From: Lachnospiraceae bacterium | GTDB lineage: Bacteria; Bacillota; Clostridia; Lachnospirales; Lachnospiraceae | NCBI GenBank assembly: GCA_009911035.1 | Contig: QXWO01000030.1 | Location: 1-64,000 of the forward strand | Direction of reading: 5' to 3' | Length of the DNA stretch: 64,000 bases | Shown: in pieces, positions 34,064 through 42,642 of the stretch | How the letters are laid out: each line of letters starts with the position of its first letter | Numbering within the stretch: position 1 is the first letter of the stretch | Position numbers and translations under genes: made by a program | The notes under the pieces: generated by a model | Databases searched by the model: none | Told to the model about the DNA's origin: nothing | The model's input: the letters and a program-made list of their open reading frames with translations, nothing else

Positions 34064-34441
34064 ATGAGATATGTTGATAACAGGATCGAAATACAATATC
34101 GGGAGTGCCAGATTTTGAGGGATGCCGCCAAAGCGGTGCTTGTTGAAAATGTTGACAGGGGAGTGCTGTTTTCTCAAAAGGAAAGATGGCTAAGAAGTAT
34201 ATCGGACATAGCTAAAAGTATGAAACTGAAAAAGAAAAGCGCAACAGTTTTAGTGCAAATGCTGTCTGACATGGATGAGGAGGATGTCAAGGCAGTTGCG
34301 GAATATACCGAGTCCATTGTAGCCAAGGGAAAAGGAATTGATATTATGCAGCCTTATATTACAGAAAACAGAAAAGTTATTCTGCCGGTCAATGTCCACA
34401 CGCCGCCCGACAGTCTGTATCCCGATGATTACATTGAATAG
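34064..34441 (+). CDS. Hypothetical small helical protein
   Basis: 125 aa, start ATG 34064 with AAAGGA upstream. It is a short helix-rich protein (QYRECQILRDAAKAVLVEN, KSATVLVQMLSDMDEEDVKA) ending in a proline-rich tail (VNVHTPPDSLYPDDYIE). No family was recognised. It precedes the receiver-like protein by 14 bp and probably belongs to the pilus-related operon. Confidence 0.6.
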   Translation: MRYVDNRIEIQYRECQILRDAAKAVLVENVDRGVLFSQKERWLRSISDIAKSMKLKKKSATVLVQMLSDMDEEDVKAVAEYTESIVAKGKGIDIMQPYITENRKVILPVNVHTPPDSLYPDDYIE

Positions 34442-34455
34442 GGAAGGGATGTGTT

Positions 34456-35451
34456 ATGGGAATGGATTCAGAAATTAAAATTTTATATGGACTATCTCTG
34501 GAAACCAGCGAGAAGCTGAGGGAGCCTTTAGAACGGGAACTGGGTCAGAAGGGTAAAGATCTGCAGACTGTATGCCGGTACCGCAAGGAAGGTGTGTATC
34601 AGTATGCGAAAGAACAGGCAGATGACTTATTGCTGATTTTGGAGGAAAATCTTCAGGGTGGCAATCCGTATGAGAAAGAGGAGCTGATGCATCTTACGGA
34701 TATAGGGGGAAACAGGATTATTTTCCTTTTGGATAGGACGCATTATGGGGATGACTATATCAAAATGCTGTATGCCTGCGGAATATATGATGCTTTGTTC
34801 TTGGATGAGGTAGATACCAAAAAAATTATGGTGCTGCTGAAAAAGAATAGGACAAACGCAGATGCCAGAAAGTACTATGGAATTGAAACTGCCCGCGACA
34901 TGGAGAAAGCGAATAATGTGGTAAATACAGAATGCTTAAACTCATATTTGGAGTTTGTGGAAACCGGAATGCTTGCAGAGGACGTGGATCAGAAGTATCG
35001 TTTTGCGGTTTCCCGGCTAAGCGCAAAAGAAAACAGGGCGTTGGCGGCAAGTCTGCCAGGATCTGTAACCCGTATGCTGCAGGGGAATGAGCTGTATCAA
35101 TATTATATCGGGAGTAAGAAAAAGAAGAGAGGAATACTTTGGATTGGAAGAAAGGAGAAACAGGACACGGAAGATTTAAAGCTGGATTCGTCTGAGGAGG
35201 TTGGGAGCATTCCTTTGGCGATTGTGAAAGAAAGGCAAGCCGCCATTTCTATTCAAGATGAGAAAGAAGTTCAGCAAACGAAAAATGTTTGCGATAGCCA
35301 GGACGATAAGGGTGAAGATATGCTGGAGGTTATGGACAGGTATCGCAGATATTACATGGAAGAAACTCTGGATTTACCATATTCAGATGAGGGAAATACA
35401 ACCGACCTAATGATGGCTATGGGTACCTATTTAAAAGAAATAGATAAATAA
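34456..35451 (+). CDS. Receiver-like protein, probable Tad-locus partner
   Basis: 331 aa, ATG 34456. Residues 5-125 have the alternating strand-helix pattern of a receiver or CpaE/TadZ-type N-terminal domain (IKILYGLSLETSEKLREPLE ... RIIFLLDRTHYGDDYIKMLY). A phospho-acceptor site is not clear. The C-terminal third is charged and disordered (KKKKRGILWIGRKEKQ onward). Bases 35085-35451 are duplicated at 40241-40607, so the gene marks where the 4.7-kb accessory block entered what was probably one pilus locus. Confidence 0.55.
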   Translation: MGMDSEIKILYGLSLETSEKLREPLERELGQKGKDLQTVCRYRKEGVYQYAKEQADDLLLILEENLQGGNPYEKEELMHLTDIGGNRIIFLLDRTHYGDDYIKMLYACGIYDALFLDEVDTKKIMVLLKKNRTNADARKYYGIETARDMEKANNVVNTECLNSYLEFVETGMLAEDVDQKYRFAVSRLSAKENRALAASLPGSVTRMLQGNELYQYYIGSKKKKRGILWIGRKEKQDTEDLKLDSSEEVGSIPLAIVKERQAAISIQDEKEVQQTKNVCDSQDDKGEDMLEVMDRYRRYYMEETLDLPYSDEGNTTDLMMAMGTYLKEIDK

Positions 35452-35507
35452 GTTTTCAAGGATAGGCACATACAGGAAAGAGGTTTCAAGTATGTGCATT
35501 TTTAATA
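35085..35507 (+). repeat. Direct repeat copy 1 (gene 3' end plus terminator)
   Basis: About 420 bp covering the last 122 codons of the receiver-like gene and its terminator (stem GCACATAC / GTATGTGC, about 35468-35500). Copy 2 is at 40241-40662. By eye the coding parts differ at roughly 17 of 367 positions, many of them amino-acid changing. Confidence 0.85.
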
Positions 35508-35508
35508 T

Positions 35509-35578
35509 ATGTACCTCGCGCTAAAAATATGTACATTGAGTTATAGCTATTTATATACTTAAGCATTGGATGTACAAT
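35509..35578 (+). promoter_or_regulatory. AgrA-type promoter for the accessory block
   Basis: Boxes ATGTACCTC (35509-35517) and ATGTACATT (35529-35537), 20-bp period; -35 TTTATA (35550-35555), 17 bp, -10 TACAAT (35573-35578). The -35 is 21 bp from the start of box 2, as in the other sites. Confidence 0.6.
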
Positions 35579-35718
35579 ATAACTATATTTTATAATTAGT
35601 GCAAATTGTTTATTATATAGATGTATTTATTAATAAATAAAATGGCAATAAGCAAAATACTGAATTACAATTATAAAAAATATGAGTTGGAGTTTCTTTG
35701 CTATAATTGACATAATAT

Positions 35719-36410
35719 TTGAAGAAGGTAGTAAAGGAAGTGAATGATTTTGAAAAGAACTCAGCAGATAGAAAAGAGAAACCTGAGTTAGAGGACATAT
35801 TTAATAAATATACTAATGATTACGGCAATAATTACGACAAAGACAAAGCGCAGAAAAACATAGAAATAGAAAGGTATGCATTTCGTAAATTGCATGAAAA
35901 GGGATTAGAAAATACTAACATCGAGAGGCTGCTTGATATCACAATAAGCGAAAGCAAGACGCTATATGATATAAAACAGAGCATAGAAACAAGAGTAGGT
36001 TTGGTGTTAGCTTTGTGGGGTGTTCTGGTATCGGCGCTCGTGCAGTCAAATATACCCTTAAGTAATATACATATTATGTTTGATTCAAAGACTCATATGG
36101 CTTATCGCATTATTGTAGTGATTATTCTGATAGGGCTAGTGCTATTTGGATTATCAACGTTGGGCTTATCTTACATTACACTTAAATCAAATGGACATTA
36201 TAGAATGTCATTATGGAATAAAGAGATGAATTTTAAAAGGGCAGCTGATGACAAATATATTTCGATGGTACAACTTTGGATATCTATACGAATTGTTGCA
36301 TAAAGAATTCTGTTGCAATAGAAAAGAAAAGCAAGAATTATGAAAGATTACTTGTGTCAATTTCTTTGTTTACCGTATTTGTAGTATTGGGATATATAAA
36401 CACTTTTTAA
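35719..36410 (+). pseudogene. Frameshifted three-TM membrane protein
   Basis: The intact frame gives 194 aa and stops at 36303. It has a charged N-terminus, a TSIETRVGLVLALWGVLVS-like first membrane segment and a second near RIIVVIILIGLVLFGLS. Just before the stop, sense shifts to another frame (DIYTNCCIKNSVAIEKKS then ERLLVSISLFTVFVVLGYI) with a third membrane helix, ending at 36410. The layout (cytosolic region plus membrane helices) resembles small membrane effectors of nucleotide-signalling defence systems (Pycsar/SLATT-like), but no motif proves this. The start codon is uncertain (TTG 35719 or GTG 35740). Confidence 0.55.
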
Positions 36411-36924
36411 TACTTTTGAATCCATATAAAATACCACCTTTCAATTGTTGTTTGTAAGCTTACATATGATAAAAAAGGGAAAAATCCTTAAAGTGTAAAC
36501 ATAATTTTGGGATATTTTTAGAAAATGATTATGATAAAGTAACTTGGAAACTAATGTGAAAAGTATAAGGGCAAGTTTCTTAATAAATTTTGAAATAAAG
36601 ATATTCAAGATGATAAGAATGTCATATATGTAAAAATTACAAGAATTCTACTAATTTCTACATGGAAGAAATACATTAACCAAAATGGTATATCATAGTT
36701 AAAATAGCAGCTGTAAGCCAAGAAAACCGTTGTTATCAGGTAAAGGGATAAACAAGGATGATAAGTGAGTCTGTGTCGAAGTAGTGTTAGGGGGAATGGG
36801 GATAGCCTTTGAGAATATGAGAGTTACTATTAATCGGGGATTTAGTGTAGGCAATGGAGGAATTAGTTTTTTGCAGGATGGGGATAGGGTCTTTGAAAAT
36901 TTAAGTAGAAAGCAATGAAATGAT
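36411..36924. other. Gap with at most one weak 40-codon frame
   Basis: AT-rich. The only frame noticed (ATG 36796 to TGA 36918) reads MGIAFENMRVTINRGFSVGN and on, but its GGGGG site is only two bases from the ATG. No terminator or agr box seen. Probably debris of earlier genes. Confidence 0.35.
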
Positions 36925-37322
36925 ATGAAAAAATATTTAGAGTTTTAGCAGTATCAATGTTGTTTGTTTTGATGGGTTCGCAGGTGTGTTATGCAGCGGC
37001 AAAACAAGAGGTTGTTACCGAAATTCCTCAACAGATTATAGTTGAAGGAGGGGGGTTGGAATTTATTAGTGTATCGACAGATGCAGCACAGGGAGTTATG
37101 AGAACTCAGTATCGTGTATATACGAGAGGGGATAATCTTAATGTAAGAAGTGGACCAGGAACAAATTATTCCATTATTGGAAGTTTCGCAAATGGATCAC
37201 TCATTGACCTCCCTTATCCTCAACCGAGTGATGTCACTAACGAATGGGTGTATGTGACGGGAACTGACGTATACTCTGGGAAAACAATCTCTGGTTACAT
37301 AAGTAGTGCTTATTATATATAG
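36925..37322 (+). pseudogene. Secreted SH3-domain protein, frameshifted in an A6 tract
   Basis: From ATG 36925 a run of six A (36928-36933) throws the frame out. One extra A would give MKKIFRVLAVSMLFVLMGSQ-VCYA, a normal signal peptide that joins the open frame to 37322. The mature part carries a bacterial SH3 domain (YTRGDNLNVRSGPGTNYSII ... GYISSAYYI) that binds cell wall. As written, only an internal ATG at 36957 can start, giving a shortened signal. The defect may be decay, phase variation or a sequencing error. Confidence 0.6.
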
Positions 37323-37526
37323 GCATCTATAGGATACATTTTAAAAGAAAAACTAATTACAGCCAATTGCTAATTTGTAAGTCATAAATAAAAGAGATTG
37401 ATTCAAGTGTAGAGGTAGTGGTTGAAATACAATTAATCAAAGTGTCCAGTTAATTAATGATGGTTATACTAGATCTGGTCGAAATGGAGGTAAACGTATA
37501 TGGAAAATAGTCCACCAATTTTAAAG

Positions 37527-37574
37527 GGCTTTCTATCAATTCAAGTTTTTGAGCGAACTATCTGATAGAAAGCC
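37527..37574. repeat. Perfect 12-bp inverted repeat
   Basis: GGCTTTCTATCA (37527-37538) inverted at 37563-37574, spacer 24 bp, no T-run. It lies in the gene-free gap 37323-37648; the rest of the gap shows no recognisable gene. Confidence 0.5.
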
Positions 37575-37648
37575 GGATAAGTACATAATTATTATACAGC
37601 AAAAAGTAAAATTTGAAAATATCGAATTAAAAAAGGAGAGAGAAATAG

Positions 37649-38107
37649 ATGTGTAGAAAAATAAATAAATTGGTGATGGCGTTAACTTTGGCGGTGTGTA
37701 CAGCAGGAAGTTTTTCCGTTAATGTAAAAGCAGCAGAAACAATTAGTGAAAAGGAAATTGCGAAGTGGATAGAAGAGAGCAACGCTAGAAGTGATTCAGT
37801 TGCCATATATGAAGGAACAAGGACAGGAAGAGCATCGGGCAATAAGTTGGTAGCAAGTGATGTTTGGTTAGAATATTCTGGTGCTGGCGATGCTTGTTTT
37901 GCAAGCGGATATACAGACGTGGAAACTGCTTCTGGTGCTGATGCTTATCATTATACAAGAACGGAATATAGACGCACGTCAAAAACTAATCCCGTAGCAA
38001 AAAAAACAGAATATGGATATGGTCTTGTAAGTGCTGAAACAGATGATGTTTTAGGAGCACTTCATTGGACCGATTCGTATGGAAAAGTATTTTGGGGCGA
38101 CAACTAA
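37649..38107 (+). CDS. Secreted protein of unknown function
   Basis: 152 aa, ATG 37649 behind AAAGGAGAG. A clear signal peptide (INKLVMALTLAVCTAGSFSV, then NVKA with cleavage near residue 29) is followed by a Gly/Ser/Tyr-rich, probably beta-rich mature domain (VWLEYSGAGDACFASGY, YHYTRTEYRRTS, GYGLVSAETDDV). Size and composition resemble small secreted bacteriocin-like proteins, but no family motif was identified. A perfect 12-bp hairpin (38140-38166) follows the stop. Confidence 0.65.
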   Translation: MCRKINKLVMALTLAVCTAGSFSVNVKAAETISEKEIAKWIEESNARSDSVAIYEGTRTGRASGNKLVASDVWLEYSGAGDACFASGYTDVETASGADAYHYTRTEYRRTSKTNPVAKKTEYGYGLVSAETDDVLGALHWTDSYGKVFWGDN

Positions 38108-38217
38108 AATATTTCAAAAGCTCATTACTTTGAATTTTTACAACCTTCACCTTTGGTGAAGGTTGTAATTTGAATAGAAAATAATGGAAGAAATAATTGT
38201 GTATGGAGAAATATGTT

Positions 38218-39168
38218 ATGATAAATAAGAGAGAGAATTTTATTTGTGTGATATTTTTATTTTTTTTGTTATTTCTTTCGGGGTGTGGTCATAAGGCTGT
38301 ATATAACTCAAATAATATGGAATTTATTTCATCACAAGACAGTATGGATGAAACAGACGAAATAAATTTTGAGACTCATCAAGAATTAAAACTAATTGGT
38401 GTTGTTGATACTTATGCCAACGCAAATGAGCTGACAGCTCTTTTTGAAGATCGTGATTCTTTAGAGAGAATGATTTCTTTTAATCAGATTTTAAATGACC
38501 AATTTGAATTTTATGAAATTTACAATCAACCACTTCAATCGAAGTTTTATTGGAATATGGACGATAGTTTTTTGAAATGTTATGATGGGGTTCCAATCAA
38601 GAATCAAGAAATCGAAATTGATGGAGAAAACTGTTTTATATCAACATTAAATAGCTTTCAGTTAAATCTGAATGCATATAATCATTTTTTTGATTGTATA
38701 GGAGAGGGTAGGGGATTTTGCGAATCTGATTTTCAGTACAAAAGAAATGAAAAAGTTCCTATTATTCTTGGCAATGATTATAAATCTTATTATTCAATAG
38801 GAGATAGCATAAAACTTAATTATTTGGGGAAGGATTTTGAATACGAAATAATTGGCTTTTTTGAACAAGGGCTAAATATAAAAATAGAAAATAGTGAATA
38901 CAGCATGAATAAATATTTGTGTGTTCCTTTTTTTGAATTTGATGGAAATGTAATAGATGACTCTGAAAAAGTATTTTGGCTACGCTGCTATGAAGAAAAG
39001 AATTTAGGATACATCAAGGTTGATATTATAAACGATTTGATTGAAGAAGAAACAATTGAGTTCTATAAAACCAAAATACAGAAAAGTGCCGAGAAATTGA
39101 TGCTTAAGTATTCAACGTTAGACATTATATATGATATATCAAGTGAGATAGCAAACAATAATGAGTAA
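38218..39168 (+). CDS. Lipoprotein, possibly an ABC-permease-like extracellular domain
   Basis: 316 aa from ATG 38218 (GGAGAA upstream). N-terminal lipoprotein signal with lipobox FLSGC (C near residue 25). The mature region contains a YYSIGDSIKLNYLGKDFEYE then IIGFFEQG stretch like the extracellular core of FtsX/MacB-type permeases (compare GDxIxL..-G..-..I-GI), but no transporter membrane helices are present. It may be a surface partner of a bacteriocin transporter or an immunity lipoprotein. Uncertain. Confidence 0.6.
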   Translation: MINKRENFICVIFLFFLLFLSGCGHKAVYNSNNMEFISSQDSMDETDEINFETHQELKLIGVVDTYANANELTALFEDRDSLERMISFNQILNDQFEFYEIYNQPLQSKFYWNMDDSFLKCYDGVPIKNQEIEIDGENCFISTLNSFQLNLNAYNHFFDCIGEGRGFCESDFQYKRNEKVPIILGNDYKSYYSIGDSIKLNYLGKDFEYEIIGFFEQGLNIKIENSEYSMNKYLCVPFFEFDGNVIDDSEKVFWLRCYEEKNLGYIKVDIINDLIEEETIEFYKTKIQKSAEKLMLKYSTLDIIYDISSEIANNNE

Positions 39169-39180
39169 TGTACGACTAAA

Positions 39181-39330
39181 ACGTCCATTATCACTCTTGG
39201 TGCTGACGACCGTTCATATTTTGAAGTACAGATCAGGGCTAGAGCTATTCGAGCTCAGATGGTAAATTGTGCAAGGATTTTGTTGCTCAAAGCAGAGGGA
39301 TGCTTCAATTGATGCCATTGCATAAAATAG
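39181..39330 (+). pseudogene. IS630-type transposase N-terminal remnant
   Basis: TSIITLGADDRSYFEVQIRA-RAIRAQMVNCARILLLKAEG reads in one frame to a stop near 39312, then ASIDAIA continues in another. This is the typical helix-turn-helix start of IS630-type transposases (RARTIQAQ...RARILLLKAEG). Only about 45 codons survive, and no ends were found. Confidence 0.6.
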
Positions 39331-39377
39331 GTATGAAATGCAAATGTGTCACTCTATGTTTGGAAGGAAAATAGAGT

Positions 39378-39844
39378 ATGAAAAAATATTATTTTATCAA
39401 TATTATTATGTATTTCTTGCCTGACAGGATGCCAGGAAACGGAAAGTGAAATTGGGAAAACGAATCAGCAACAAATAGCATTAAAGGATATAGTAGCAGA
39501 GAATGCGGGTAAAATTGAAGAAACTAATTCACAAGTAACTTATATAGGTAAATCAGAAAGTCAAGAAGATATTGACTTGGATGAGAAAGATATAAATTTA
39601 GATGATGATAGTGATTCAATACAAAAATAAATAAGTATATGATACCGGAGCAATCATTTGATACTTCATTAAATGAATGGGGAAATGATTTATATCTTGT
39701 ATGCCTATGCTAGTTTTTGATTGAGTTGAAATTCCATATACCGATGTTTCGTTCTATTTGATATCGGATGGATAGGTTGTTTATCGTTTCCCATATGTCA
39801 ATATATTAGAAAACGATATTTATAACTTCTCGGAATCTCAATGA
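39378..39844 (+). pseudogene. Decayed lipoprotein gene, A6 frameshift at the start
   Basis: ATG 39378 has GGAAGGAAA upstream and is followed by six A (39381-39386). With five A the frame reads MKNIILSILLCISCLTGCQE, a good lipoprotein signal with lipobox LTGC, continuing to a stop at 39628. Coding sense then resumes in fragments (MIPEQSFDTSLNEWGNDLY; DVSFYLISDG; VVYRFPYVNILENDIYN) to about 39844, with several stops. The gene is dead as written. Confidence 0.55.
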
Positions 39845-39977
39845 ATGAGGTTTCACTTGAGATTTGACAACTGAATATTGTGTCAGAAAAGAAATGTGAG
39901 AGAAAATAGACATAAACATTGGACATAGATGGTACTATGCCTTGAAAAATATTCTGTGTAAGGGTAAGATATCATTA

Positions 39978-40240
39978 TTAAGCGACTAAACTTAATAATG
40001 ATTCCCGAAATGTCTCAGTCGATGGCATTTCCCAGGCATCAAGATGTTGGAGCATCATGATGCCGTAGAGGCGGTAGTACCACATCTTTGTAAAGCGGTG
40101 TCTGCCGTTTTCTAATTTATAGTATTCTTTCTCACGTTTGTTGGAATGTTCCACGGAAGTCCTTGCATCATATTCCTTTTTCCACGCCTTAGAGTCCCTT
40201 GGCGGTGTGTTAAACAGTCTTGGATTATCGCCAGTATAAA
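39978..40240 (-). pseudogene. Transposase C-terminal fragment
   Basis: About 85 residues on the minus strand including TSVEHSNKREKEYYKLENGR and HRFTKMWYYRLYGIMMLQHL, the typical end of a DDE transposase (R-SVEH-NKR...Y...W/Y). The upstream part is cut off exactly at the border of direct-repeat copy 2 (40241). It marks a recombination or insertion junction at the right end of the accessory block. Confidence 0.65.
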
Positions 40241-40662
40241 GAATGAGCTGTATCAATATTATATCGGGAGTAAGAAAAAGAAGAGAGGAATACTTTGGAT
40301 TGGAAGAAAGGAGAAACAGGACACGGAAGATTTAGAGCTGGATTCGTCTGAGGAGGTTGGGAGCATTCCTTTGGCGATTGTGAAAGAAAGGCAAGCCGCC
40401 ATTTCTATTCAAAATGAGAAAGAAGTTCAGCAAACGAAAAATGCTTGCGATAGCCAGGATGATAAGGGTGAAGATATGCTGGAGGTTATGGACAGGTATC
40501 GGACATATTGTATGGAAGAAACTCCGGATTTATCATATTCAGATGAAGGAAATGCAACAGACCTATTGATGGCTATGGGTACATATTTAAAACAAATAGA
40601 TGAATAAGTTTTGTAAAGCTAGGCACATACAAGAAAGAGATTTCGCATATGTGCTTTTTATT
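40241..40662 (+). repeat. Direct repeat copy 2, a headless gene fragment
   Basis: Copy of 35085-35507: the last 122 codons of the receiver-like gene stay open to the stop at 40607 and are followed by the same terminator (stem GCACATA...TATGTGC, about 40624-40655). The open frame reaches left to 40146 only by running into transposase debris and has no ribosome site, so it is a fragment. Right of about 40662 the sequence leads into the Tad operon promoter. Confidence 0.85.
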
Positions 40663-40889
40663 TTGCGAAATCGTAAAGCCTTATAGCGTCGCATATTTCG
40701 GCGTATTAAGTTCCGAGAAGAATGAAATGAGCGGAATATGGCCTGCGAGAACTAAGTAATAACAGAAGAACTTGTCCATAAAATCAATAGATTTAATGGA
40801 CAAAAGTATTCATAAAGGAAATGTTGTATTAAAAAAAATGTATACATACCGTTTATGATGAAAGAGGATTGGATATCTAAATCAAGCAG

Positions 40890-41080
40890 TTGCAAATCCC
40901 CAAAATATTTCGTATAATTACCTCTGTTATTATTGCGAGGGGATAGCCAATGCGAGCTGTCCATGAGAGAAGAATTCCTGGGGACAGGTAGTTTGCGGGG
41001 AGTATTATACCCGCATTATTAAAAAATACTATATCTGCAGTCCATGAAAACCGGCAGGCAAATGAGCTTGCCGATTTTTT
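40890..41080 (+). promoter_or_regulatory. Tad operon leader: promoter, GNRA hairpin, terminator
   Basis: -35 TTGCAA (40890-40895), 17 bp, -10 TATAAT (40913-40918). Hairpin CCTG-GGGA-CAGG at 40977-40988. An extra stem TGCGGG / CCCGCA follows near 40994-41014. The terminator is CGGCAGGC-AAATGA-GCTTGCCG (41052-41073) with T6. Then AAGGAGG and the pilin start. Same order as at 3487, 58884 and 404 (minus). Confidence 0.7.
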
Positions 41081-41114
41081 ATGTATAAAATATTTATTTT
41101 AAGGAGGAATAACC

Positions 41115-41345
41115 ATGAAAAAGATTTTAAAGAAGATTGAAAACAAAGGTCAGTCCGCAAGGAACAAGATTCAGAACGTGATACAGGATCAGACAGGCGA
41201 GAATTATGTGGACGTTGGTGTGAAAATCCTAATTGCAGTCGTTATCGGTGCTCTTTTGCTTGCCGGACTGTATGCTCTTTTTGGAGATGTCGTTATGCCG
41301 ACACTGGAGCAGCGTATCACAGAGATGTTCAATTACGCAGGCTGA
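41115..41345 (+). CDS. Pilin-like small membrane protein
   Basis: 76 aa, ATG 41115 after AAGGAGG. A basic N-terminus (about 35 residues with QDQTGENYVDVGVK) precedes one hydrophobic helix (ILIAVVIGALLLAGLYALFG) and a short tail. This is the layout of Flp-type or TadE-like pilins in conjugative-element Tad loci. It is immediately followed by, and overlaps, a prepilin peptidase gene, which supports a pilin role. Probable processing site between the Gly and Glu of TGENY. Exact family uncertain. Confidence 0.65.
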   Translation: MKKILKKIENKGQSARNKIQNVIQDQTGENYVDVGVKILIAVVIGALLLAGLYALFGDVVMPTLEQRITEMFNYAG

Positions 41346-41770
41346 TGACACCTATGATCATCTGGGCAGTAAAGGGCAGCGTCCTGTTTGTACTGCTCAT
41401 TATAACATCTTATCACGATATAAAAACCCGGCAGATACCGGATATTTATAGTATGATGTTAGCTTTGCTGGCAATATGCGTTCCACATTATGAGAATCTG
41501 TGGGGCGTTTTTTGTTGCCTTCCTTTTCTCATTGCGGCAATAAGCATGGGAGGGATTGGCGGCGCAGACATTAAAATCATGGGTGCTGCAGGTATGGTAA
41601 TTGGTCTTATCCCGGGAATATCTGCAATGATAATCGGGCTTTTGGGTATGATAGCGTTTCACCTCGGAAGAAGTCTGCTTTTGGGGAAGATGCAGTGGAA
41701 ACAGTCATATCCACTAATTCCGTTTTTATCGGTAGGTATCATCAGCATGTATTTGCTGCAGATGCCTTGA
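41345..41770 (+). CDS. Prepilin peptidase (TadV/CpaA-like)
   Basis: 141 aa, start overlapping the pilin stop. Membrane protein of the A24 aspartic peptidase family: first Asp in YHDIKTRQIPD (about 23-33), second in GGADIKIMGA, the G-x-G/A-D motif. Five or six hydrophobic helices. It should cut the pilin leader at the inner membrane face. Short compared with full PilD, as usual for TadV/CpaA. Confidence 0.8.
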   Translation: MTPMIIWAVKGSVLFVLLIITSYHDIKTRQIPDIYSMMLALLAICVPHYENLWGVFCCLPFLIAAISMGGIGGADIKIMGAAGMVIGLIPGISAMIIGLLGMIAFHLGRSLLLGKMQWKQSYPLIPFLSVGIISMYLLQMP

Positions 41771-41817
41771 AATTATAGAAAGTAAAGTGTTTTTACACGA
41801 CAAGATTGGAGGAAACA

Positions 41818-42639
41818 ATGAAATTATTTAAGAATCGAATGATATTGGGCATTACCTGCATTGTCATATCACTTATTATCTGCTTTGCGATTACGCCGCT
41901 TATCAATGTAGGACTGTCGAAGAAAACAACAGTGGTCCGGGTAAACCGTGAAATAAAAGCCGGTGAGCAGCTGACAAAGAATATGCTGACCGAAGTGGAA
42001 GTCGGGAATTATAACCTGCCTGCAAATGTGTATCACTCCATTGATGAAGTGAACGGAATGTATGCGACTGCGGATATGGTTATGGGGGATTATCTGTTCC
42101 CTGCAAAACTGTCGGAAGACGCCGGAAAAGAAAATACATACCTTTACCATCTTAACGGTGAGAAACAGGCGATATCCATTACAATTGACAAGTTTGCAAG
42201 GGGACTGTCCGGAAAGCTGAAAAGCGGTGACGTAGTTTCCGTAATAGCGCCGGATTATTTGGGAAGCCGCGAAACGGTCATTCCGCAGGAACTGCAGTAT
42301 GTTGAGGTGATCGCAGTAACAGCAAAATCCGGATATGATGCCAATCTGGAAAACGGGGAGGATACGGAAGAAAAGGAGCTTCCCTCAACGGTAACGCTTT
42401 TGGTGCGGCCGGAGCAGGCAAAGATTCTGGCGCAGCTGGAGGCGGAGGGAGACATCCATCTGTCACTCGTATATAGGGGGACAACAGAAAACGCCGCCAA
42501 GTTTATTGCTGCCCAGGATACCATACTTGATGAGATAAAAGCTGCGGAAGAGGCAGAAAGCGAAGAGGGCAGTATGGAGGATGAGGAAGAAGCAGAACAG
42601 GAAAACAGTGATCCTGAAGAAATGAGTGAGGAGGAATAA
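41818..42639 (+). CDS. cpaB: CpaB/RcpC-like pilus assembly protein (SAF domain)
   Basis: 273 aa from ATG 41818 with TTGGAGGAA before it. One N-terminal membrane helix (MILGITCIVISLIICFAITP) then a SAF domain (VVRVNREIKAGEQLTKNMLT ... YLFPAKLS) and the LKSGDVVSVIAPD strand typical of CpaB. The end is an acidic tail (last about 30 residues almost all E/D/S). It would sit outside the membrane and help assemble or anchor the pilus. Confidence 0.8.
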   Translation: MKLFKNRMILGITCIVISLIICFAITPLINVGLSKKTTVVRVNREIKAGEQLTKNMLTEVEVGNYNLPANVYHSIDEVNGMYATADMVMGDYLFPAKLSEDAGKENTYLYHLNGEKQAISITIDKFARGLSGKLKSGDVVSVIAPDYLGSRETVIPQELQYVEVIAVTAKSGYDANLENGEDTEEKELPSTVTLLVRPEQAKILAQLEAEGDIHLSLVYRGTTENAAKFIAAQDTILDEIKAAEEAESEEGSMEDEEEAEQENSDPEEMSEEE

Positions 42640-42642
42640 GGA

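Noticed and set aside
36796-36918. A 40-codon frame before the SH3 gene
   Set aside because: The GGGGG stretch is too close to the ATG, and there is no supporting context; kept only as a note in the gap entry.
40146-40607. Independent 153-aa gene at direct-repeat copy 2
   Set aside because: Its first 30 codons read antisense through transposase debris and no ribosome site exists; it is the tail of a duplicated gene.
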